DNA of 64,000 nt from Streptomyces graminofaciens (GCF_030294945.1 NZ_AP018448.1:9830501-9894500), one strand, 5' to 3'. Shown: positions 50,518 through 59,745, numbered from the stretch's first letter. The notes: generated by a model not told the origin, from the letters alone. Translations and numbers: made by a program.

Positions 50518-53076
50518 ATGGGGGTAACTTCGGGGGACAACTCAGTGGGGCATGGAGTGCCGGAACTCGTACTGGAATTGAACGGACAAACCTGGACGCT
50601 CGATCCGTCCAGGGCATATACCCTCGGACGTGATCCGCAGGGGGACATCGTGTTCGAGGACGCCAGGGTCTCCTGGCGACACGCCACGATCAGCTTCGCC
50701 GGCCGTGGTTGGGTGATCGAGGACCACGGCAGCACCAACGGCACATTCGTGCAGGGCCAGCGGATCCACCAGCTGGAGATCGGTCCCGGCTCGGCCGTAC
50801 ACCTCGGCAACGCGACCGACGGTCCGCGGGTCAACCTGTCCGGCACGGCGGCCTCGGTCGCCCAGCCCCAGCAGCAGCCGTACGCGGCGCAGGGCGCGAG
50901 CGCGGGCTGGGCCGCCCAACAGGCACCGCAGCAGCAGGCACCGCAGGCCGGCTGGCAGCAGCCGGATCAGCCGCAGGTACCGCAGCAGCAGGGCTGGGCC
51001 CAGCAAGGCCCCGGTGGTGGCGCGGGGGCGCCGCCGGTCTACGGCGACCGCAGCCCGACCACGTTCCACCAGCTGGCCCTCGGCCGTGTCATGCGCATCG
51101 GCCGTGCGCTGGAGAACGAACTGGTCGTCTCCGACCTGCAGGTCTCGCGCAATCACGCCGAGTTCCACGCGACGCCCGACGGGCGATTCGAGATCCGCGA
51201 CCTCGGCTCGCACAACGGCACGTTCGTCAACGGTATGCCGATCGCCAAGGGCGGCACGGCACTCCTCGGCCCGAACGACATCGTGGGCGTCGGCCACTCG
51301 ACGTTCCGCATCATCGGCGACCGCCTCGAGGAGTTCGTCGACACCGGTGACGTCTCCTTCTCCGCACGCCATCTGACGGTCACCGTCGACGGCGGCAAGC
51401 AGATCCTGAAGGACGTCTCCTTCGGTGTCCCCGAGAAGTCGCTCATCGCGGTCATCGGCCCATCCGGCTCCGGCAAGTCCACCCTGCTGAAGGCGCTCAC
51501 GGGCTACCGCCCGGCCAACCAGGGTGACGTCCTCTACGACAACCGGAACCTGTACAAGCAGTTCGCCGAGCTGCGCCAGCGCATCGGTCTGGTCCCGCAG
51601 GACGACATCCTGCACAAGGAGCTGACCGTCAAGAAGGCCCTCAAGTACGCGGCCAAGCTGCGCTTCCCCGCCGACACCACGGCCCAGGAGCGCGACGCCC
51701 GCATCGACGAGGTGCTGCGCGAGCTCAAGCTCGACATCCACAAGGACAAGAAGGTCACGTCCCTGTCCGGCGGCCAGCGCAAGCGCGTCTCGGTCGCCCT
51801 GGAGCTGCTCACCAAGCCCTCGCTGATCTTCCTGGACGAGCCGACCTCCGGTCTCGACCCGGGCATGGACCGCGATGTCATGCAGCTCCTGCGCGGCCTC
51901 GCCGACGACGGCCGTACGGTCCTCGTCGTCACGCACTCCGTGGCCGAGCTGGCCATCTGCGACAAGCTGCTGGTGATGGCGCCGGGCGGCTCGGTGGCGT
52001 ACTTCGGTCCGCCCGAGGAGGCCCTGAACTTCTTCGGCTACGAGACCTGGGCCGACGTCTTCTCCGCCTTCGAGAACTACCGCGACTACGACTGGGCGGG
52101 CCGCTGGAAGGGCTCGCAGCACTACCAGATGTACGCCGCGGACATCGACGCCGTCGCCCCGCAGTCGGTGCACATGCCGCCGGCCCAGTCGATGCGCCCG
52201 CCGAAGCCGCAGGGCTGGGGCTCGCAGCTGATGACCCTGATCCGCCGCTATGTCTCGGTGATCGCCTCCGACAAGGGCTTCCTCGCCCTGACGGTGATCC
52301 TGCCGGCCGTGCTCGGCGCGGTCAGCCTGCTCATCGACCCGGACAAGGACCTGTTGGTCCGGGGGGTGAACAAGGCGACCAACCTGCCCATCCCGAACGG
52401 CACGGCCACCACGGTGCTGCTGATCCTCGCGGTCGGCGCCTGCTTCGCCGGCGCCGCCAACTCCGTCCGTGAGCTGATCAAGGAACGGGTCATCTACGAG
52501 CGGGAGCGGGCGACCGGCCTGTCGCGCTCGGCGTACCTGATGTCCAAGGTGATCGTCCTCGGTGCGGTCACCGTGTTCCAGGGCGCCATGGTCGGCGCGA
52601 TCGGCTTCTCCAGCCGGACCATCCCGGACGAGTCGTTGATCTTCGGCACCGGCAAGTTCGCCGTCATGCTCGAACTCTCCATCCCGATCATGGGGCTCGG
52701 CTTCACGTCCATGATGTTCGGCCTGGTCATCTCCTCGCTGGTGAAGACCGCCGAGAAGACGATGCCGCTGCTGGTGATGTTCGCGATCGTCCAGGTCGTC
52801 TTCACCGGCTGCCTCTTCGCCCTGCACGGCAGCCCCGGCGTCAACGAGTTCTCCTACCTGATGCCGTCACGCTGGGCGGTCGCCGCCGCGGGCGCCACGC
52901 TGGACTTCAACAACATCAGCCCGCCCAAGGAGGCGGGCGACACCGACCCGCTGTGGGACCACACGGTCGGCGCCTACAGCCTCGACATGATCGCGCTCAT
53001 CGTGCTCGGCGTGATCTGCGGTGTCCTCGTGGCCCGCTTCCTGCGCCGCCACGAGCCCGAGGTCATGCGCAAGTAG
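50518..53076 (+). CDS. FHA-FHA-ABC transporter fusion (ABCG type, Rv1747-like)
   Basis: About 852 aa from ATG 50518; GTG 50557 is an alternative closer to the first domain. Domains: FHA 1 (about 14-90; YTLGRDP, SWRHATIS, HGSTNGTFV), a Gln/Pro-rich linker (about 105-170), FHA 2 (about 175-255; MRIGRALENELVVSDLQVSR then HNGTFVNG), an ATPase (about 285-500; Walker A GPSGSGKST at 314, LSGGQRKR at 416, Walker B LIFLDEPTSGLDP), and an ABC-2 membrane domain with about 6 helices. The same layout in M. tuberculosis Rv1747 is controlled by Ser/Thr kinase phosphorylation through the FHA domains. Export of a cell-envelope lipid is a possible role. Confidence 0.92.
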   Translation: MGVTSGDNSVGHGVPELVLELNGQTWTLDPSRAYTLGRDPQGDIVFEDARVSWRHATISFAGRGWVIEDHGSTNGTFVQGQRIHQLEIGPGSAVHLGNATDGPRVNLSGTAASVAQPQQQPYAAQGASAGWAAQQAPQQQAPQAGWQQPDQPQVPQQQGWAQQGPGGGAGAPPVYGDRSPTTFHQLALGRVMRIGRALENELVVSDLQVSRNHAEFHATPDGRFEIRDLGSHNGTFVNGMPIAKGGTALLGPNDIVGVGHSTFRIIGDRLEEFVDTGDVSFSARHLTVTVDGGKQILKDVSFGVPEKSLIAVIGPSGSGKSTLLKALTGYRPANQGDVLYDNRNLYKQFAELRQRIGLVPQDDILHKELTVKKALKYAAKLRFPADTTAQERDARIDEVLRELKLDIHKDKKVTSLSGGQRKRVSVALELLTKPSLIFLDEPTSGLDPGMDRDVMQLLRGLADDGRTVLVVTHSVAELAICDKLLVMAPGGSVAYFGPPEEALNFFGYETWADVFSAFENYRDYDWAGRWKGSQHYQMYAADIDAVAPQSVHMPPAQSMRPPKPQGWGSQLMTLIRRYVSVIASDKGFLALTVILPAVLGAVSLLIDPDKDLLVRGVNKATNLPIPNGTATTVLLILAVGACFAGAANSVRELIKERVIYERERATGLSRSAYLMSKVIVLGAVTVFQGAMVGAIGFSSRTIPDESLIFGTGKFAVMLELSIPIMGLGFTSMMFGLVISSLVKTAEKTMPLLVMFAIVQVVFTGCLFALHGSPGVNEFSYLMPSRWAVAAAGATLDFNNISPPKEAGDTDPLWDHTVGAYSLDMIALIVLGVICGVLVARFLRRHEPEVMRK

Positions 53077-53101
53077 CCCTTCGACGGGCACACGGCACAC
53101 G

Positions 53102-53137
53102 CGAAGGGCGGCACCCCGGCAGGGGTGCCGCCCTTCG
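53102..53137. terminator. bidirectional terminator between the FHA-ABC and SLT genes
   Basis: A perfect 16-bp stem (53102-53117 with 53122-53137) and 4-nt loop between the convergent ends. Confidence 0.88.
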
Positions 53138-53142
53138 GCAGC

Positions 53143-53835
53143 TCAGTACGCGCTGTTGACGTTGTCGATCGAGCCGTACCGGTCGGCCGCGTAGTTCGCG
53201 GCGGCCGTCAGGTTGGCGACCGGGTCGTACTGGCTCCAGGCCGTGCCCGCCACGTGGTAGGCGTCGAACGTCGGCTTGATGACCTGCAGCAGACCGATCG
53301 AGGGGACGCCGTTCTGGGCGTTGATGTCCCAGTTGTTGATGGCCCTCGGGTTGCCCGAGGACTCCCGCATGATGTTCTTGTGCAGGCCGTGGTAGGTGCC
53401 AGGGATCTTGTGCTTCTTCATGATGTCGAGCGCCTCGCGGATCCAGCCGTCGAGGTTGTTCGAGTACGACTTCACGGCGGCGGCCTTGAGCTTGGCGCGC
53501 TGCGCGGCCCGGCTCGCGGCCGCCTTCTTCGCGCGCTCGTCCGCGACCTTCTTGGCGGCGTCGGCAACCCTCTTCTTCGCCGCGGCGTCGGCGGCCTTCT
53601 TCTTGGCGTCGGTCACCTGGTCGGCGACGCTCGCCTTCACGTTCTTCGCGGAGTCCTGGCTGAACGCCACCGGCGCGGCGGAGACGGTCCCGGTCGGGGG
53701 CGACGTCTGCGCCTGGGCCGGCACCAGCGAGAACGCCAGAGCCACGGTACCGACGGCGGCGGCACCGGCGAACGACAGCTTGTGGGCCTTCGTCAGCGCG
53801 AGACCGGGACCGGAAGTGTTGGCGTTCTTGAACAT
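53143..53835 (-). CDS. secreted transglycosylase SLT-like protein with coiled-coil stalk
   Basis: 230 aa from ATG 53835. Signal peptide core LSFAGAAAVGTVALAFSLV with cleavage after AQA (about residue 42). A Lys/Ala-rich coiled coil (about 65-120) leads to a C-terminal SLT-like lytic transglycosylase domain (about 125-230). Its catalytic Glu is in IMRESSGNPRAINNWD, and GVPSIGLLQVIKPTF follows, as in Streptomyces SLT proteins. It should cut peptidoglycan outside the cell. No ydaO-type riboswitch is recognised in the leader. The end is 6 nt from the shared terminator. Confidence 0.88.
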   Translation of the reverse strand: MFKNANTSGPGLALTKAHKLSFAGAAAVGTVALAFSLVPAQAQTSPPTGTVSAAPVAFSQDSAKNVKASVADQVTDAKKKAADAAAKKRVADAAKKVADERAKKAAASRAAQRAKLKAAAVKSYSNNLDGWIREALDIMKKHKIPGTYHGLHKNIMRESSGNPRAINNWDINAQNGVPSIGLLQVIKPTFDAYHVAGTAWSQYDPVANLTAAANYAADRYGSIDNVNSAY

Positions 53836-54020
53836 GAAAGGGAGACCTCTTCGACTAGCACGGAGGTCGCTCTCGGCCGGCGGGACACTGCTCTTTCCAG
53901 CACGAACGCCGCGAGCGGAACCCACGGCGTCGAGCGACTGGTGCAATTCTTAGCGGCCGCAAAATCCGGTGGCAAAGGTGTGACGTACGATCCCGGGTAG
54001 TTGGACGGTAAAGGGCAAAA

Positions 54021-54046
54021 CGGGACAGACCAACGCGTCTGTCCCG
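54021..54046. terminator. terminator of the SDR-QueA-like operon
   Basis: A perfect 10-bp stem (54021-54030 with 54037-54046) and 6-nt loop, 86 nt beyond the stop on the minus strand. The 296-nt gap 53836-54131 holds this hairpin and the SLT gene leader only. Confidence 0.65.
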
Positions 54047-54131
54047 CTCATAACGCCCTTATCTATCTCCTAAGGAACTTCGTACGTGATGTGCACCCTA
54101 TGCGCGGGCTCACATCGCGCCCACCCACCTC

Positions 54132-55220
54132 TCACCGATAGTTGCTGCCGCAATGCTCTGTGTGAGGCGCCTCCGGCGGCAGAATGAGATGGACGTCCCC
54201 GAACTCGTGCCACAGATAGGGCCCGCCGATCGCCGCGTCGTACGCCCGCTCGATCGCCGCCCGCCCCGCGACCGCCTCCAGCATCAGCAGATGTGAGGCC
54301 TCCGGCTCGTGCAGCCCGGTCAGCAGCCCGTCGACCACCCGGACACCGCGCTCCGGGGTGACCACGAGATCGGTCCACCCCGCCCGCGCGCGTACGGCCC
54401 CGTCCGGCCCCGCCGCCGACTCCACGGCCCGCACGGCGGTCGTCCCGACGGCCACGACCCGCCCGTCACCCGCCTTCGCCGCGTTGATCAGCCGAGCCGA
54501 CGCCTCCGGCACCGCGAACCGCTCCGGATACGGCGGCTCGTGCGCCTCCGCCGACGCCACCCCGGTGTGCAGCGTGACCGGCGCGAACTGCACCCCTCGG
54601 CTCACCAGCTCCGCCACCAGCCGGGCCGTGAAGGGCCGAGCGGCACTCGGCATCTCCGCACTGCCCACGCCGTCCTCGGACGGCAGCGCGAACACGGTCT
54701 GGTACGCCGACAGCGGCTGGTCCCGCTCCGTGTAGGAGTACCGAATGGGCCGCCCGTGCTCCCGCAGCACCGCGAGCACGTCCGACGCCGGCACCCGGGC
54801 CCACCACAGCCGCTCCCCGCGCTCGCTCAGCGGCTCCTCCAGCAGCAGCCGCACATCCCCGGGCAACCGCACCTCCGTGCCCGCGGGCCCACCCGCACGC
54901 GCGCGCGTGGTGCCCCTTCCGTCCGGATCCCGCAGCTCGACGGCCCACCGCCCGTCATCACCCCGCGTCGAGAAATGCACCACCACGCCCGCGTGCCCGA
55001 TCGCCCCGTCCACAGCCGCCGCCAACGTGGGCGACGTGTTGACCACGAGCAGATCCCCCGCCCGCAACAGCCGGGGCAGCGCCACGAACTCGTGATGCGA
55101 CACCTCCGCCCCGCACGACACCAGCAGCCGTACGGCGTCCCGGCCCAGTCCGGGCCCGCGCTGCTCGGCGGGCACCCGCGCGAGCCGCTCCTCCGCGATG
55201 CGGAGCGCGGCGAGGGTCAC
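54132..55220 (-). CDS. QueA-like S-adenosylmethionine:tRNA ribosyltransferase-isomerase
   Basis: 362 aa from GTG 55220, overlapping the upstream SDR stop by 4 nt. Family landmarks: LLRAGDLLVVNTSPTLAA, YSYTERDQPLSAYQTVFA, RPFTARLVAEL, FAPVTLHTG and the end LLMLEAVAG. QueA adds a ribosyl group from SAM to make epoxyqueuosine in tRNA. The NTR/NDTRV-type motif of true QueA reads NTSPT here and there is no tRNA-guanine transglycosylase in the window, so activity may be different. Coupled to an SDR gene. Confidence 0.85.
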   Translation of the reverse strand: MTLAALRIAEERLARVPAEQRGPGLGRDAVRLLVSCGAEVSHHEFVALPRLLRAGDLLVVNTSPTLAAAVDGAIGHAGVVVHFSTRGDDGRWAVELRDPDGRGTTRARAGGPAGTEVRLPGDVRLLLEEPLSERGERLWWARVPASDVLAVLREHGRPIRYSYTERDQPLSAYQTVFALPSEDGVGSAEMPSAARPFTARLVAELVSRGVQFAPVTLHTGVASAEAHEPPYPERFAVPEASARLINAAKAGDGRVVAVGTTAVRAVESAAGPDGAVRARAGWTDLVVTPERGVRVVDGLLTGLHEPEASHLLMLEAVAGRAAIERAYDAAIGGPYLWHEFGDVHLILPPEAPHTEHCGSNYR

Positions 55221-55912
55221 CGGGCCTCCACCAGCGCCGGGGCCGTGTACCGGCCGCTCGCCGGCCGCTCGTCCAGCAGCCGCAGAAAGCCCGGCACCAC
55301 ACTGTCCGGCGCGGGCCGCGCATCGTCGTCGTCCGGCACGGCCGCCGTGTACAGGTCCGTGCCCATGTCACCGGGATCGACCGCCCACACCCTCAGGTCC
55401 GGCTCCTCCACGGCCAGCACCGCCGACAGATGGTCGAGCGCCGCCTTCGACGCCCCGTACCCGCCCCACGTCTCGTACGCCTCGACCGCCGCGTCCGAGC
55501 TGACGTCGACCACCGCGCCCGCCCGCGAGGCCCGCAACAGGGGCAGCGCCTCCTGGACGAGCCCCAGCGCCGCCACCACGTTCACCTCCAGCGCCCGCCG
55601 CAGCCCGTCCAGAGCCAGCCCCTCCAGCCGTACGAGCGGCTCGGCGCCCAGCGCGCTCGCGTTGTTGACCAGCAGATCGAGCCCGCCCAGCCCGCGCGCC
55701 GCGGCCACCAGCTCCGCCCGGTGCCCGGCGTCCGTGACGTCCCCCGGCAGGGCCTCCACCCGCGTCCCGTACACGGACAGCGCCTCCGCCGTCTCCTTGA
55801 GGACCCCGGCGGTTCTGGCGTCGAGCACCAGATCCCAGCCACGCGCGGCCAGAGCCCCGGCCAGCGCCCGCCCCAGCCCCTTCGACGCCCCCGTGATGAT
55901 CGCTACCGGCAT
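55217..55912 (-). CDS. SDR family oxidoreductase upstream of the QueA-like gene
   Basis: 231 aa from ATG 55912. NAD(P) site TGASKGLG at residues 7-14, NNAS, the Ser in VVDVSSDAA and YGASK with catalytic Tyr/Lys. No substrate clue beyond the coupled QueA-like gene downstream (GTGA overlap). The pairing is unlike known queuosine operons. No strong ribosome site precedes the ATG; an upstream in-frame start at 55966 is possible. Confidence 0.85.
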   Translation of the reverse strand: MPVAIITGASKGLGRALAGALAARGWDLVLDARTAGVLKETAEALSVYGTRVEALPGDVTDAGHRAELVAAARGLGGLDLLVNNASALGAEPLVRLEGLALDGLRRALEVNVVAALGLVQEALPLLRASRAGAVVDVSSDAAVEAYETWGGYGASKAALDHLSAVLAVEEPDLRVWAVDPGDMGTDLYTAAVPDDDDARPAPDSVVPGFLRLLDERPASGRYTAPALVEAR

Positions 55913-56144
55913 GACAACCGTCCCCTCGACTCCGGCCGCCCTGGACTCGCTCGGCGGTGATGCCAACGTAGGAACGACACCGCACCGGTCGCCTCCTGCG
56001 CGGGCCCCAATGCCCCGGGGCCCTTTGCCCTAGGCCGCGGGGCCGGGACCCGAGACCTAGTCCTCGGCCCTAGGCCTGTCGCCCGAGGTGGGGGCCGCCC
56101 CGGGTCCGATCCCCGTTGTCGGTGGTCGCCGGTACTTTGAGGGC

Positions 56145-57290
56145 ATGAGTCAAGGTCCACGGTCCGGCCTCGCCGCGGTGAGCTCCGCGTTGCTGGCCAT
56201 GAGCAGGCACCTGGAGGTGCGCGACGTCCTCAAGACGATCGTCGCCTCCGCGCGCGAACTGCTCGACGCGGAGTACGCGGCGCTCGGCGTCCCCGACGAC
56301 CACGGCGGCTTCGCCCAGTTCGTGGTCGACGGCGTCAGCGACGCCCAGTGGAAGGCCATCGGCCCGCTCCCGCGCCAGCACGGCATCCTCGCCGCGATGC
56401 TCCACGAGGCCACCCCCGAGCGCCTTGTCGACGTGCGCAAGGACCCTCGCTTCGAGGGCTGGCCCAGCGCACACCCCGACCTGATCGACTTCCTCGGCCT
56501 GCCCATCCGCGACGGCGACGAGGTCATCGGCGCCCTCTTCCTCGCCAACAAGCGATGCCCCAAGCCCGAGGGCAGCTGCGGCTTCACCGAGGAGGACGAG
56601 GCACTGCTGTCGATCCTCGCCCAGCACGCCGCGATCGCCCTGACCAACGCCCGCCTCTACGAACGCAGCCGCGAGCTGACCATCGTCGAGGAGCGCTCCC
56701 GCCTCGCCCACGAACTGCACGACGCGGTCAGCCAGAAGCTCTTCTCCCTGCGCCTGACCGCCCAAGCCGCCGCCGCCCTCGTCGACCGCGACCCCTCGCG
56801 CGCCAAGGACGAACTGCAACAGGTGGCCGCCCTCGCCGCCGAGGCCGCGGACGAACTGCGCGCCGCCGTGGTCGAGCTGCGCCCCGCGGGCCTCGACGAG
56901 GACGGCCTGGTCGCCACCCTGCGCACCCAGGTCCACGTCCTGGACCGCGCCCACAGCGCCCGCGTCACCTTCGCCGGACGCGGCGTCCGCGCACTGCCCG
57001 CCGCACAGGAGGAGGCCATGCTGCGCGTCGCCCAGGAGGCCCTGCACAACGCGCTGCGGCACGCGGAAGCCGAGCAGGTCGACGTCACCCTGGACCGCCA
57101 CGGTGGGGGAGCCGTCCTACGGGTCACGGACGACGGCGTGGGCTTCGACCCGCAGGCGATACGCCGCGCGGGCCGCCACCTCGGCCTGGTCTCCATGCGG
57201 GACCGGGCGAGCGGGGTCGGCGGCACCCTGACCGTGGAATCGGCGCCCGGAAAGGGCACCACGATCGAGATGGAGGTCCCCGGTGGCTGA
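56145..57290 (+). CDS. GAF-domain sensor histidine kinase (NarL/HisKA_3 type)
   Basis: 381 aa from ATG 56145 (TTGAGGGC upstream). A GAF domain (about residues 20-175) with LLDAEYAALGVPDDHGG, then a HisKA_3 dimer domain with the phospho-His in ARLAHELHDAVSQKLF-like RLAHELHDAVSQ, and a HATPase domain with EALHNALRHA, DDGVGFD and GLVSMRDRA. There is no membrane helix, so it is a cytoplasmic sensor, perhaps of redox, gas or a small ligand. It overlaps its response regulator by 8 nt. Divergent from the SDR gene. Confidence 0.92.
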   Translation: MSQGPRSGLAAVSSALLAMSRHLEVRDVLKTIVASARELLDAEYAALGVPDDHGGFAQFVVDGVSDAQWKAIGPLPRQHGILAAMLHEATPERLVDVRKDPRFEGWPSAHPDLIDFLGLPIRDGDEVIGALFLANKRCPKPEGSCGFTEEDEALLSILAQHAAIALTNARLYERSRELTIVEERSRLAHELHDAVSQKLFSLRLTAQAAAALVDRDPSRAKDELQQVAALAAEAADELRAAVVELRPAGLDEDGLVATLRTQVHVLDRAHSARVTFAGRGVRALPAAQEEAMLRVAQEALHNALRHAEAEQVDVTLDRHGGGAVLRVTDDGVGFDPQAIRRAGRHLGLVSMRDRASGVGGTLTVESAPGKGTTIEMEVPGG

Positions 57291-57924
57291 CGCAATCAAG
57301 GTCCTGCTCGTCGACGACCACCAAGTGGTCCGCCGCGGCCTGCGCACCTTCCTGGAGGTGCAGGACGACATAGAGGTCGTGGGAGAGGCCGCCGACGGCG
57401 CCGAAGGAGTCGCCCGGGCAGAGGAGCTACGCCCCGACGTCGTCCTCATGGACGTCAAGATGCCGGGCATGGGCGGCGTCGACGCACTGCGCAAGCTCCG
57501 CGAACTGGACAACCGCGCCCGCGTCCTGATCGTCACCAGCTTCACCGAGCAGCGCACGGTCGTCCCGGCCCTGCGCGCCGGCGCCGCCGGGTACGTCTAC
57601 AAGGACGTGGACCCCGACGCCCTCGCCGGAGCCATCCGCTCGGTGCACGCCGGCCACATCCTCCTCCAGCCGGAGGTCGCGGAGGTACTCCTCTCCCAGG
57701 AGGAGAGCAACTCCGGCCAGGGGAGGGGCGGTTCGCTCACGGAGCGGGAACGCGAGGTGCTCAGCCTGATCGCCGACGGCCGTTCGAACAGGGAGATCGC
57801 CCGGGCCCTCGTCCTCTCGGAGAAGACGGTGAAGACCCACGTCTCGAACATCCTTATGAAACTCGACCTGGCGGACCGCACCCAGGCCGCGCTCTGGGCG
57901 GTCCGGCACGGTGTGACGGGATGA
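57283..57924 (+). CDS. LuxR/NarL family response regulator
   Basis: 213 aa. Receiver domain (about 1-120) with VDDHQVVRRG, the phospho-Asp in VVLMDVKMPG and Lys in VYKDVD; then a LuxR-type helix-turn-helix (about 145-205: LTEREREVLSLIADGRSNRE, ALVLSEKTVKTHVSNIL). Partner of the kinase just upstream (8-nt overlap). The nearest downstream gene is the chaplin; control of it is possible but not shown. Confidence 0.94.
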   Translation: MADAIKVLLVDDHQVVRRGLRTFLEVQDDIEVVGEAADGAEGVARAEELRPDVVLMDVKMPGMGGVDALRKLRELDNRARVLIVTSFTEQRTVVPALRAGAAGYVYKDVDPDALAGAIRSVHAGHILLQPEVAEVLLSQEESNSGQGRGGSLTEREREVLSLIADGRSNREIARALVLSEKTVKTHVSNILMKLDLADRTQAALWAVRHGVTG

Positions 57925-58090
57925 CCGTGGGACTGGTGTGATGAACGGCAATTCGGAAGGTTACGTTCCAAGCTGAGATTCATACTGTCGGGTGTATGTC
58001 CCCCGGATGGCGCATCCTCGATGTGCCCCGGGCGTTCTTCAGTGCGTACTGCGAGCGACCGCCGCAGTGATCGCGAAGAAGGGCTCAGAA

Positions 58091-58339
58091 GTGAAGAACC
58101 TGAAGAAGGCCGCTGCTGTCACGATGGTGGCCGGTGGCCTGGTCGCCGCCGGTGCCGGCATGGCCTCCGCCACCGACGGCGGGGCGCACGCGGGCGGCAA
58201 GGCCGTGGCCTCGCCCGGCGTCATCTCGGGCAACGTCATCCAGGCCCCGATCGACATCCCGGTCAACGTGGTCGGCAACTCCGTGAACGTGATCGGCGTC
58301 CTGAACCCCGCCTTCGGCAACCTCGGCGTCAACCACTGA
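58091..58339 (+). CDS. chpE: short chaplin ChpE
   Basis: 82 aa from GTG 58091 (GAAGGGCTCAGAA upstream). Signal peptide NLKKAAAVTMVAGGLVAAGA with cleavage after ASA (about residue 27). The single chaplin domain covers about 45-82 (SGNVIQAPIDIPVNVVGNSV and NVIGVLNPAFGNLGVNH). Unlike most chaplins it has no cysteine, as in S. coelicolor ChpE. Chaplins assemble into amyloid-like layers that let aerial hyphae and spores break the water surface. A 14-bp terminator follows. Confidence 0.95.
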   Translation: MKNLKKAAAVTMVAGGLVAAGAGMASATDGGAHAGGKAVASPGVISGNVIQAPIDIPVNVVGNSVNVIGVLNPAFGNLGVNH

Positions 58340-58366
58340 CGTCTGCGCCTCGCACCGCCAGTGACC

Positions 58367-58398
58367 ACCGGCCTTCCAGACATCTCTGGAAGGCCGGT
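58367..58398. terminator. terminator of chpE
   Basis: A perfect 14-bp stem (58367-58380 with 58385-58398) and 4-nt loop, 27 nt after the stop. Confidence 0.85.
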
Positions 58399-58549
58399 CA
58401 GGCGTTTCCTGGGCTGATCACCTCATCGCCCCACTGCACCGACCATGCGCTTTCCTCGCCCCCCTGCACACCGTCACGCCCTCCTGCGCCGTTGACCAGC
58501 GCACGACCCGCGTCCCGGTCGAACCTGTACCACCAGGGCGAACGCTTCC

Positions 58550-58672
58550 ATGAACATCGCCGAGAAGGCCGCCGTGGCCGTCACCGTCGCAGGCCTCGCC
58601 GCGGATGTGCGTCGGCCGACGCGGCTGTCGCCGACGCGGGGGCCGACGGCGCGGCGGCCCTGCTGCCGTATC
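58550..58672 (+). pseudogene. remnant of a small secreted protein gene
   Basis: ATG 58550 opens NIAEKAAVAVTVAGLAA, a typical Streptomyces signal peptide. The frame then leaves it, and the expected continuation CASADAAVADAGADGAA is read in another frame just after. So one frameshift, near 58605-58615, has broken a short secreted-protein gene. Its 3' part is replaced by a type-2 dispersed repeat (58688-58763). No stop-free rescue is seen. It lies about 210 nt after chpE. Confidence 0.45.
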
Positions 58673-58687
58673 TGCGGCCCAGCCGCC

Positions 58688-58763
58688 CAGCTGCGGGCGG
58701 TCGTGCCACCAGGCGCGGCACGGGTGGGCGCAGCGGCACCCGGCAGCGCCGGTGAGCGAAACC
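58688..58763 (+). repeat. dispersed palindromic repeat, type 2 (copy C)
   Basis: CAGCTGCGGGCGGTCGTGCC, a GCGGCACGGGTGGGCGC block, and the final GCGCCGGTGAGCGAAACCCA, matching copies at 14205-14282 and (reverse) 8766-8824. It fills the end of the 58340-58806 gap. Confidence 0.65.
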
Positions 58764-58806
58764 CACCCCCGCCCCGCATCAGCGCCGGGCGACAAACCAC
58801 CAAGGC

Positions 58807-59595
58807 TCACCGCACCCCCCGCTCCCGCTCCTCCACAAAGGAGTTGTACGCCGCGACCATCGCCCGCCGAGCCGTCCGCTCCACCGGCCGCAACGCAGCC
58901 CCCCGCGCCACCATCTCGGAAGCGCTCACCGCACCCCCGTCCCCGTTCTCGTACGCCACGGAGATCAGCAACCCCACCCGCTGCGCCAACTCCAGCACCC
59001 GCACCGCCCGCGGCGGATACCCCGGCGCCAACAGCTCACGCCCCCGCTCCGCCCGCGCCCGATACGCATCGATCGCCGCCTCCGCCACCGGCCCCGAGGC
59101 GGCCACATCCAACTGCGACAACACGGCCGTGGCCTCCCGCAAGGCCTCCGCCAGCTCCCGCTCGGCCTCCCCGAGCGAGGGCACGTCGGCGGGCGGAGCC
59201 TCCCGCACCTCCAGGCAGTGCCAGACGACCTCCACATGGACGTCACCGGACGGCCCGGCCGAGTACACCTCCGGCACCAGCCCCAGCGCCCCGCCGTGGC
59301 AGATCACCGCCTCCTCCGCCTCCAGCGCCCGCTTGTTGAACTCCGGCGGTCCGCTGAGCCCCAGCGGATGTCCTGCCGCGGGCAGCGCCACCCGCAACCC
59401 GGTCACCCCGAGTGCCCGCAGCCGCCCCAACGCGAGCGTCAATCCGACCGGCCCCGACTCGCCGGGCAACCCCTCCACCCTGTGCACCGCGTCATCCCCG
59501 ACGACGGCGGCCACCGCGTCATCCGGTGAGACAAGTCCGGCAAGAAGGGCATTTCCCCATGCGGCAAGGCGTCCTGAGCGTGGTTCCGAGAGCAT
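58807..59595 (-). CDS. hypothetical protein conserved in Streptomyces type genomes
   Basis: 262 aa, not recognised. Ala/Glu/Leu-rich and likely helical at the C-terminus, with an N-terminal half of mixed strands (GLRVALPAAGHPLGLSGPPE; GGALGLVPEVYSAGPSGDVH). No signal peptide, membrane helix or catalytic motif. Divergent from the ABC ATPase gene. Start ATG 59595 is preceded by TTAGGGTGGGGGC. Confidence 0.7.
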   Translation of the reverse strand: MLSEPRSGRLAAWGNALLAGLVSPDDAVAAVVGDDAVHRVEGLPGESGPVGLTLALGRLRALGVTGLRVALPAAGHPLGLSGPPEFNKRALEAEEAVICHGGALGLVPEVYSAGPSGDVHVEVVWHCLEVREAPPADVPSLGEAERELAEALREATAVLSQLDVAASGPVAEAAIDAYRARAERGRELLAPGYPPRAVRVLELAQRVGLLISVAYENGDGGAVSASEMVARGAALRPVERTARRAMVAAYNSFVEERERGVR

Positions 59596-59745
59596 GCCCC
59601 CACCCTAAGGACCGACCGATGGGATGGACCGCCCAACCGGTGGCGTAGATTTCCCTGAGGGCTGCGCCCACCCGGCGGCGGCTCCGCCCACGGGCGAACG
59701 CGACAGCCGAGACAGGCCGACACTGCAAGGGGAGACAGCGCGCTC

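Noticed and set aside
53836..54010. Cyclic di-AMP riboswitch before the SLT gene.
   Set aside because: I could not find the conserved ydaO core in the leader on the minus strand.
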